Shown one piece after another: positions 22,695 to 31,539 of a DNA stretch of 64,000 nt. Source of the stretch: Macrostomum hystrix. Lineage: Eukaryota; Platyhelminthes; Macrostomidae. The notes under the pieces are model-generated. The model had not been told where the DNA came from. It searched no databases and worked only from the letters and a program-made list of their open reading frames with translations. Numbering within the stretch: the first letter of the stretch is position 1; each line of letters begins with the position of its first letter. The stretch covers positions 1,977,501 through 2,041,500 of the forward strand of contig CATNEN010000012.1 of NCBI GenBank assembly GCA_950097015.1, given 5' to 3'. The translations under genes were made by a program, and so were the position numbers.

Positions 22695-25140
22695 AAGAAA
22701 GCTAACTGATCTAACCATGGGGATCTAACTGATCTAACCATGGGGATCTAACTGATCTATACATGGAAATCTAACTGAACTAACCATGGGGATCTAACTG
22801 ATCTAACCATGGGATTCTAACTGATCTATACATGGAAATCTAACTGATCTAACCATGGGAATCTAACTGATCTAACCATGGGATTCTAACTGAACTAACC
22901 ATGGGATTCTAACTGATCTAACCATGGGGATCAAACTGATCTAACCATGGGGATCAAACTGATCTAACCATGGGGATCTAACTGATCTATACATGGAAAT
23001 CTAACTGAACTAACCATGGGGATCTAACTGATCTATACATGGAAATATAACTGAACTAACCATGGGAATCTAACTGATCTAACCATGGGATTCTAACTGA
23101 ACTAACCATGGGGCGGATAGCTCAGTCAGTAAGGTGTCGGACTCTGGATCAGATGGTCCTGGGTTCGACTCCCGACCTAGTCTAGAACTATTCGTGCAGC
23201 CTTTGGCAAGCTGCTTTGCCCTGATGTGCACACAGTCTACTCAGCTGCAAATGAGTACCGATATTTCGTCGGGTAATAATAATTCCGGCTGGCGTGGAAT
23301 AAAGCAGTTCTGTGCGGCAATTCTGTGGGGTTTGGATGCTGCCGATATGTTTGGAAAAAAAAATTCAATTGCTGACACGCGGCTGTCAACCGGTGTCCGA
23401 GAGAGCCGGGGAGTACAATAGGTGTGCAGTCCCCACCTGCTAGTGTGCCTGACACACAACACCTGCACTGGCCCTTGGGTCTAGTGTCAATTATTATATT
23501 ATTATTATTAACCATGGGAATCTAACTGATCTAACCATGGGATTCTAACTGAACTAACCATGGGATTCTAACTGAACTAACCATAGGAATCTAACTGATC
23601 TAACCATGGGATTCTAACTGAACTAACCATGGGATTCTAACTGAACTAACCATGGGATTCTAACTGAACTAACCATGGGGATCTAACTGATCTAACCATG
23701 GGATTCTAACTGAACTAACCATGGGATTCTAACTGAACTAACCATGGGATTCTAACTGAACTAACCATGGGGATCTAACTGATCTTACCATGGGAATCTA
23801 ACTGATCTAACCATGGGATTCTAACTGAACTAACCATGGGAATCTAACTGATCTTACCATGGGAATCTAACTGATCTAACCATGGGATTCTAACTGAACT
23901 AACCATGGGATTCTAACTGAACTAACCATGGGGATCTAACTGATCTAACCATGGGGATCTAACTGAACTAACCATGGGGATCTAACTGATCTAACCATGG
24001 GAATCTAACTGATCTAACCATGGGATTCTAACTGATCTAACCATGGGATTCTAACTGAACTAACCATGGGATTCTAACTGAACTAACCATGGGAATCTAA
24101 CTGATCTAACCATGGGATTCTAACTGAACTAACCATGGGATTCTAACTGAACTAACCATGGGAATCTAACTGATCTAACCATGGGATTCTAACTGAACTA
24201 ACCATGGGAATCTAACTGATCTTACCATGGGAATCTAACTGATCTAACCATGGGGATCTAACTGATCTAACCATGGGGATCTAACTGATCTTACCATGGG
24301 GATCTAACTGAACTAACCATGGGGATCTAACTGATCTAACCATGGGGATCTAACTGATCTAACCATGGGATTCTAACTGAACTAACCATGGGATTCTAAC
24401 TGAACTAACCATGGGAATCTAACTGATCTAACCATGGGATTCTAACTGAACTAACCATGGGAATCTAACTGATCTTACCATGGGAATCTAACTGATCTAA
24501 CCATGGGGATCTAACTGATCTAACCATGGGGATCTAACTGATCTTACCATGGGGATCTAACTGAACTAACCATGGGGATCTAACTGATCTAACCATGGGG
24601 ATCTAACTGATCTAACCATGGGATTCTAACTGAACTAACCATGGGATTCTAACTGATCTAACCATGGGATTCTAACTGATCTAACCATGGGATTCTAACT
24701 GAACTAACCATGGGGATCTAACTGATCTAACCATGAGATTCTAACTGAACTAACCATGAGATTCTAACTGATCTAACCATGGGAATCTAACTGATCTAAC
24801 CATGGGGATCTAACTGATCTTACCATGGGGATCTAACTGATCTAACCATGGGGATCTAACTGATCTAACCATGGGGATCTAACTGAACTAACCATGGGAT
24901 TCTAACTGAACTAACCATGAGATTCTAACAGATCTAACCATGGGAATCTAACTGATCTAACCATGGGGATCTAACTGAACTAACCATGGGATTCTAACTG
25001 AACTAACCATGAGATTCTAACAGATCTAACCATGGGAATCTAACTGATCTAACCATGGGGATCTAACTGATCTTACCATGGGGATCTAACTGATCTAACC
25101 ATGGGGATCTAACTGATCTAACCATGGGAATCTAACTGTT
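22695..25140. repeat. 23-bp satellite-like array interrupted by a SINE
   Basis: About 89 copies of a 23-bp unit with CCATGGGATTCTAACTGA and CCATGGGGATCTAACTGA variants. It lies upstream of OSTM1 and is split by the SINE at 23112-23511. Variant patterns recur in blocks, such as the segments near 24160-24440 and 24420-24690, which indicates segmental duplication inside the array. Confidence 0.97.
23112..23511 (+). mobile_element. tRNA-derived SINE inside satellite array
   Basis: tRNA-like head with GGATAGCTCAGTCAGTAAGG (A box) and GGGTTCGACTCCCG (B box). The body CCTTTGGCAAGC...CAGCTGCAAATGAGTACC is homologous to the SINE at 2881-3190, and the tail is ATT repeats. Both edges are array unit sequence (AACCATGGG on each side), compatible with a target-site duplication of the array. 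Confidence 0.85.
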
Positions 25141-25463
25141 ATAACTAACTCTAGTACGCCTAATATTTGAAATTAAACATAGGAAACCGCTGGAAATTGA
25201 ATTCGTCCTGATTTTCTATACTTTTCATGCATCAAAACTATCAAATTCTCAACCACAAGCAGCACCACAAAAGTGAGTTGATTTTTTCATATTGGCACTG
25301 ATTTAGCGCAGACTAGGGAAGCATTTTAAGGTACAGGTGTCGCCAAAATTGATAAATAATCCACAAAGTTTTACAGGCTGTTAAAGTAAAAAAAAAGTGT
25401 GACATTTTTACAAAATCGCATTATTCATTTGTTAGTCTACTGTTAAGACAAAACAATGCGACT

Positions 25464-25919
25464 CTAGCTGGGCGAATTGTCTGACAGTTGATCAGTTTCC
25501 ATCTCTATGGCGACTAAATTAGTTAAACACTCTCTGCTATTAACACAGTCGCCATTTGCAGATATTATACTAATACTACTGAAGCTAGTACTCGCAGTAG
25601 TAGCAGGCGACAGTCGAATCCGTTTTCCACCCGCTACACTGGCGTTACAATCCAACTCTGTGTTGAAATCGGCGGCATTTCGCTTACGCGACATGAGTTC
25701 TCGCTGCGACTGGCGCAACACGAGACCCATCCGGTTGGGCCTGTACACGCGCTGAGCCGGACGGCTGGGCGGCTGGCCTTCGTCTGTACCAACTTCTCCT
25801 TGCACTTTCTTGTCCTTCTTGTCGCCTTTCGCGTCGTCGTGTTTTTTTGTGGAAGTCTCCGCTGCGGCGTCTTCGTCCCAGCTGCCGCGGCCCCAGTCGT
25901 TGGCGGTGTCGCTTTTCAT
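25464..25919 (-). CDS. unassigned 151-residue ORF
   Basis: Begins at an ATG directly after a possible acceptor (ATTTAG|ATG) and ends at 25464. Features: acidic/Trp-rich start (NDWGRGSWDEDAAAE), a Lys/Asp-rich charged stretch, then PAQRVYRPNRMGLVLRQSQRE and a Ser-rich tail. Codon choice (GAC, GCC, GGC) in the first half looks coding; the second half is less convincing. WGxGSW followed by VYRP faintly recalls CDV3-type proteins, but this is too weak to name it. It could equally be the last exon of a longer gene. It sits 0.9 kb downstream of PDCD2L in the same orientation. Confidence 0.45.
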   Translation of the reverse strand: MKSDTANDWGRGSWDEDAAAETSTKKHDDAKGDKKDKKVQGEVGTDEGQPPSRPAQRVYRPNRMGLVLRQSQRELMSRKRNAADFNTELDCNASVAGGKRIRLSPATTASTSFSSISIISANGDCVNSRECLTNLVAIEMETDQLSDNSPS

Positions 25920-25967
25920 CTAAATCTGATGGGCTAGAATTGAATTATGCGCTGGATTATGCTGCTG

Positions 25968-25971
25968 GATG

Positions 25972-26005
<34 letters not shown>

Positions 26006-26127
26006 TTGACAGGCAGACAGGTTGACAGACAGGCAGATTGACAGACAGATTGACAGGCAGACAGGTTGACAGACAGGCAGATTGATAGACAGATTGACAG
26101 ACAGGCAGATTGACGGACAGACAGATT

Positions 26128-26181
<54 letters not shown>

Positions 26182-26315
26182 TTGACAGGCAGACAGATTG
26201 ACAGGCAGATTGACAGACAGATTGACAGGCAGACAGATTGACAGGCAGACAGGTTGACAGACAGGCAGATTGATAGACAGATTGACAGACAGGCAGATTG
26301 ACGGACAGACAGATT

Positions 26316-26382
<67 letters not shown>
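25968..26382. repeat. ACAG tetranucleotide array with GATTGACAGGC derivatives
   Basis: Pure CAGA/ACAG runs (25974-26005, 26125-26180, 26315-26380) separated by two related blocks of GATTGACAGGCAGACAG-type repeats, suggesting a block duplication of about 210 bp. Confidence 0.96.
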
Positions 26383-26383
<1 letters not shown>

Positions 26384-26664
26384 CTTTATGATTATCAAAA
26401 TTTGTCAATATTCCAACTCTCATAAACAGTTCTAAAGCAAAGGTCAAAAAATTATTGGATGAAAATTCCATAATAAATCAATAGCAAACAATAACAGCAA
26501 AGCCAAAACAAATCGGTAGGATTCGCTCACATATACATATATATTTATCTTTTTATATGCAACTGCCTGAAAATGCCGGAAGCAAAATCCGTCAGCTTAA
26601 AGCGGATTACAAGAAAAGGGAAAAATATTTCGAATTCCAACTTTTAATAAATAACTACCCGCTT

Positions 26665-26836
26665 ATTGGAACAACCCGAACCACCGATCGTCCATTTCTT
26701 TACGCACTCATAACCACCGCTGATTGGTCAGTTCTTTACACACCTATAGCTGCCAATGATTGGTCACTTACTTACACACCCATAACTGTCTTCGATTGGT
26801 CAGTCATTTATTAAAATTAAAATGACCGCTGATTGG
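26665..26836 (-). promoter_or_regulatory. cluster of CCAAT boxes in a degenerate 36-bp repeat
   Basis: On the minus strand CCAAT occurs at 26832-26836, 26795-26799, 26759-26763 and 26723-26727, plus 26665-26669. Four are spaced 36-37 bp and fit the NF-Y context RRCCAATSR (AACCAATCAG, GACCAATCGA, GACCAATCAT, GACCAATCAG). The intervening TTTACACAC and CATAA also repeat, so this is a short degenerate minisatellite. It overlaps the PDCD2L 3' end and lies upstream of the ORF at 25919. The regulatory role is inferred. Confidence 0.4.
26807..26812 (-). terminator. candidate polyadenylation signal AATAAA of PDCD2L
   Basis: A canonical hexamer on the minus strand, 25 nt after the TAA at 26837-26839. 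It would give a very short 3' untranslated region. Confidence 0.45.
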
Positions 26837-28691
26837 TTAGACCTTCAGAAGATCTTCAGCCAATCGGCAACGCGATCGAACCAAAACAGGCAGTTCCCGT
26901 TGGATAACGATGGTTTCCTCAACAAAACCTTCAGCTGGCTGACACGAGGCAGAACATGTGAATAGCAGCGCAGTGGCCACATCAATCTGATTGGCCAGAT
27001 CGGCATTCAACAGGTTCAGCAGGGCCGGCATTAGCTGGAGTTCAAAGCAGCGCGCCGAGCCGCAATTAGCGCACGGGTCAACAGTTGAAGCATCCAGCGG
27101 AACCACTAGCAATGGCCGGCCGGACCATTGGTAGCGCAGCAGTTGCGACGGGCAGCGAGACAGGCGGGCGTAGAATTTCTGCTCCAGCCGAGTCAACGGC
27201 TGGTTGATCTCGTCATCGCCATCGTCGATAGCGGCTTCGCCGGCTGAGTTAGTAGCTGCCCGTATCGACGCCAAATCGATTGGTGGCTCCGGGGCGGCGT
27301 CGCGTCCGTCAGGAAGCAGTTCGGATTCGTCGAATACTGCTAGACGGCGACACGGACCGGCAAGTAGGGGCAGGCTGGACTCGATAGCGAATGTTTCCTC
27401 TAGATCGGCCGCTAGCGCCAGTTCCGGTTCTACTTCCGGTTCCATTTCCGGTGGTTCGTCGGTGACTTCCAACGCATCGTTGGCGCTTTCTCCGTCTCCC
27501 CAATCGTCCGCATCGCCGCTGCCCCACTCGGCGTAGTCTATGGTCTTGGCTCCGGTCGCCGCTGCGGTTGTTGATGAAGGCGAAGCTGTAGACAATGATC
27601 TAAGATTTTTAAGCGAATTTACAGTGCTGATTAGCAATATTTAAATGGCAAAGATTCCATTAAAATTATGAATTCAGTTCAGTTTCAGACCAAGGTAAAG
27701 AATTAGTACCCCCTGTGTAAGGCACGTAATACATCACTGCTTCTTTGCACCCAGCTGTAAAACTGGCACCTGCATTAATAAAATTAATTTCAGGAGGGCT
27801 GCTGGCACTGTCCACCATTTGGTGACTTTTGAGTACATTCTGCCCTTTCCGCTCACTCATGAGCACACACGCACACAAATACCGTAAGCAGGCACACGCT
27901 CACACAGACGTGTACATCAGCCCGGACTTTCTCATCATCAGGCAGTGTACACTTCACTGTGCCTTGGAGGTTGGCCCTCAAGGGTGCAAATTGCACGACA
28001 AGCCCCCAAGTTCCAAGCTGTGGCTGCGCCCCAAATGAATGTGGCCTCGCCGCGGAATCGAGCTCAGGGACCTTGGTGCGAGAGAAAATCGACTGGATCG
28101 ATAATAGGAAGAAAAGTGATTGGATAAGAGCATATGTACATAAAAGAGGAGACTAAATATGAAAAACGGATTAAAGTAAAATAAAATATTAGATAGGATT
28201 AAAATACAAGATAAAAGATGAAATGAAATCAGATGTCAGAAGTTCTGAATACACGCTCGTATATTATTAGACGACAAGTCAGACAAAATTACAAAAAAAA
28301 ATTCTCAGGCGGTGCACAGCCTAACCTTGTCTGATTGTCAGCCGCAGCTGCAGCAGACTCGCACGCAAATTGGGCCCTCAGACAGCGCAGCGGCAGCTCT
28401 GGCGAGGCCAGGCAGTCGGCGCCGGTGCAGAGGAAAAAAGTACATCAGCCGGCAGGAGGCCAGGCCAAACAGGGGGCAGCTGAGCTGGAGCAGGTTTAAC
28501 ATCGGTCGGCCGCACTGCCTGCAGGCCGCTGTCGAATTTGGATCGAATTTCGGGGCCAGACACCTGGGCAAGCGCAGATGGCCACCGATGGTGTTCTCCA
28601 GGTAACTGGCTGATTGACTAATGGGGGAGTTGTCAATCACAGCCAGGTAAGGATTATCCGTGCACATCTGGTCTATGTTAGCCGTCGACAT
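26837..28691 (-). CDS. PDCD2L: programmed cell death 2-like protein, apparent frameshift in exon 1
   Basis: PDCD2-family proteins are cytosolic chaperone-like factors linked to 40S ribosomal protein uS5 and ribosome biogenesis. Exon 1 is 28326-28691 (ATG at 28691) and exon 2 is 26837-27599. Exon 1 has NTIGGHLRLP, then CRQCGRPMLNLLQLSCPL, then, after a one-base shift, FLCTGADCLASPELPLRC. Exon 2 has an acidic linker with DYAEWGSGDADDWGD and the C-terminal domain CANCGSARCFELQLMPALLN...CSASC. There is no MYND finger, favouring PDCD2L over PDCD2. The exons join in phase (AG|A) to about 375 residues only if one base is removed from the A6 run at 28434-28439; as written the frame is lost after LMYFF. 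This may be an assembly homopolymer error or a real lesion. Intron 27600-28325 contains a SINE. Confidence 0.87.
27665..28095 (-). mobile_element. SINE, second family, in PDCD2L intron
   Basis: Most complete copy of the family also seen at 14628-14925 and 63165-63355. On the minus strand it runs CTCTCGCACCAAGGTCCCTG, GAGCTCGATTCC (B-box-like), GGGGGCTTGTCGTGCAATTT, AAGTCCGGGCTGATGTACAC, with a long 3' part down to about 27665. Same orientation as the host gene. Confidence 0.75.
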
Positions 28692-28779
28692 GATGTAGTT
28701 TATCTGAAGCTGATTCAAGATGACAAAAATGTTTACTTATAAGAAATCACTCTGCAAGATGGAGGATTCCTAAAAGCAC

Positions 28780-29095
28780 GATTTAGAGAAAATGAGGTGG
28801 TGGGTTTTTCAGTGAGTGAGAAAATGAGGTGGTGGGCTCATCAGTGAGTGAGAAAATGAGGTGGTGGGCTCATCAGTGAGTGAGAAAATGAGGTGGTGGG
28901 CTCATCAGTGAGTAAGAAAATAAGGTGGTGGGCTTATCAGTGAGTGAGAAAATGAGGTGGTGGGCTCATCAGTGAGTGAGAAAATGAGGTGGTGGGCTCA
29001 TCAGTGAGTAAGAAAATGAGGTGGTGGGCTTATCAGTGAGTGAGAAAATGAGGTGGTGGGCTTATCAGGGAGTGAGAAAATGAGGTGGTGGATTT
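28780..29095. repeat. 32-bp minisatellite upstream of PDCD2L
   Basis: About ten copies of GAGAAAATGAGGTGGTGGG plus CTCATCAGTGAGT. It shares the 19-bp core of the nAChR intron 7 array but has a different remainder. It begins about 90 bp upstream of the PDCD2L start codon. Confidence 0.95.
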
Positions 29096-29624
29096 CGCAG
29101 ATGGTGATAAGCTGAACGGGGTTAGACAGCGGCACAGATAAGGAGAACATCGCCCAATTCTAGCGTTTTCCCTTGGATTAAAATCAGAAAAACTTCATTT
29201 CCTAGACCGTTACAAAACATTTAGGCGTCCAAAATTTATAAATAAGTAAACAAGTCTAAATCAGCGCACCATTTAAGTGAAGCACGTAGCCTTGAAAACC
29301 TGGAAAAAGCAGAATCCGCAAAGTGAGCATGATATGTATTTATGGTTAACAAGAAGCATCAAGTCTCCACGAGCGCAGCAGCAAAATTTATCCGTGTCCA
29401 GATCGAAGTGTTTAAACTTGCACTAAAAGTAGCACAGAAACAGGTAAGCGCGGTATCTATTAACAAAATATATCGGCTTCAGAATGTGCGAAAAGTGAGA
29501 AAGTTCTAACAAAAATAACAAAGACGAAAAAGGCAGGAGACTTAAACGCAGGTGGTCCGAGAAGCGAAAGGAACGTAAAATAGAGGAAATGAGAGGAACC
29601 TGCTTCAAAAATGACACCAGTGTT
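29096..29624. other. intergenic spacer
   Basis: AT-rich unique sequence; nothing recognised. Confidence 0.6.
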
Positions 29625-29850
29625 GATTCCCAGTAAGATACCTGTGCTGATCGCAGCTCCAAGTAAGATACCTGTGCTGATCCCTGTTCCCAGTAAGATA
29701 CCTGTGCTGATCGCAGCTCCCAGTAAGATACCTGTGCTGATCGCAGCTCCGAGTAAGATACCTGTGCTGATCCCTGTTCCCAGTAAGATACCTGTGCTGA
29801 TCCCTGTTCCCAGTAAGATACCTGTACTGATCCCTGTTGTCAGTAAAGAT
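29625..29850. repeat. 30-bp minisatellite
   Basis: About 7.5 copies of GTAAGATACCTGTGCTGATC followed by CCTGTTCCCA or GCAGCTCCCA; two subtypes alternate. Open frames on both strands are periodic read-through. Confidence 0.95.
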
Positions 29851-30439
29851 GAAATATAACACATTCTGCAAGCTCCAGGTGATTAAAATCGCTAAAAAGC
29901 AACACTTTGATATATCAACCAGTATCTTTAACAAAATTATAATATCGAGCTTATTTTTAATGGCTTACTGCCGGTAAAAACCTTAAGTTAAACAGACAGG
30001 ACCGGAAGAATTGTGCTTAAAAAATTAAGGCAGCTTTCGAGCTTCAGAATCACAGAACATGGACCTGTGTGCTTGTGTACGCGCACTTGGAATGTGGAGC
30101 CACATAAAATAATTGGAAATAGAGTTACTTTTGCTTGAAAAGCAAGCGCGCACTGAAGGCATCCAATGAGCAGCATGACACCTGTATTGTAGCAATGCTT
30201 TGCAAGGAAAGTAAAAAAACGATAAAACGGTCGGCTAAATTGCAAGCGTGAACAAGTGAATAGACCAGCAACATCTATATTATAGATGCCTATCTGTTAG
30301 TTAGCCCTAAGTAAATATAAACAAATGAACAAAGTGAAATCTTTAAAATAGCGAATTTGCATACAAAACTGTATATTCTATATTTTTGAGATTCTAAGAC
30401 TCAATTTAAAAGTAAAAAATTGATAAGGATAAGAATTAT
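29851..30439. other. intergenic spacer
   Basis: AT-rich, no gene or repeat recognised. Confidence 0.6.
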
Positions 30440-31430
30440 AATGTCAGCTTGGTAGATAAGTGGGTAGCTTTGTAGATAGGTTGTTTGCTTGGTAGATAGT
30501 TGGGTAGCTTGGTAGATAGTTGGGTAGCTTGGTAGATAGGTTGTTTGCTTGGTAGATAGGTGGGTAGCTTGGTAGATAGGTTGTTAGCTTGGTAGATAGG
30601 TGGGTAGCTTGGTAGATAGGTTGTTAGCTTGGTAGATAGGTTGTTAGCTTGGTAGACAGTATGTTAGCTTGGTAGATAGGTGGGTAGCTTGGTAGATAAG
30701 TGGGTAGCTTGGTAGATAGGTTGTTAGCTTGGTAGACAGGTTGTTAGCTTGGTAGATAGGTGGGTAGCTTGGTAGACAGGTTGTTAGCTTGGTAGACAGG
30801 TTGTTAGCTTGGTAGATAGCTTGTTAACATGGTAGATAGGTTGTTAGCTTGGTAGACAGTATGTTAGCTTGGTAGATAGGTGGGTAGCTTGGTAGATAAG
30901 TGGGTAGCTTGGTAGATAGGTTGTTAGCTTGGTAGACAGGTTGTTAGCTTGGTAGATAGGTGGGTAGCTTGGTAGACAGGTTGTTAGCTTGGTAGACAGG
31001 TTGTTAGCTTGGTAGATAGCTTGTTAGCATGGTAGATAGGTTGTTAGCTTGGTAGACAGTTTGTTAGCTTGGTAGATAGGTGGGTAGCTTGGTAGATAAG
31101 TGGGTAGCTTGGTAGATAGGTTGTTAGCTTGGTAGATAGGTGGGTAGCTTGGTAGATAGGTTGTTAGCTTGGTAGATAGGTGGGTAGCTTGGTAGATAGG
31201 TGGGTAGCTTGGTAGATAGCTTGTTAGCTTGGTAGATTGGTGGGTAGGTTGGTAGATAGGTGGATAGCTTGGTAAATAGCTTGTTAGCTGGGTAGATTGG
31301 TGGGTAGGTTGGTAAATAGGTGGTTAAGTAGCTCTATGGATAGGTATTTAGCTAGGTAGGCTGATAGCCGGGTAGATAGATAGGTAGCCAGGCAGGTAGG
31401 TAGCTGGGTGGGTAGGTAGGTGAACAGACA
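30440..31430. repeat. 20-bp minisatellite with 200-bp higher-order repeat
   Basis: About 48 copies of AGCTTGGTAGATAGGTTGTT, with TGGGT for TTGTT and GACAG for GATAG variants. The marker GACAGTATG or GACAGTTTG recurs at 30655, 30855 and 31055, giving a 200-bp (ten-unit) higher-order period. It decays to GGTAGGTAGCTRGGTAG toward 31420. Confidence 0.96.
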
Positions 31431-31539
31431 AGCTACGAGTATCTCAGTAGAGTTAATTATCGCACATTTAGTTTATCTTGATAAATATAATTTTATAAAT
31501 TAGCTCGTTTTATCAGTCTATAATTTAACATAGACCTAA

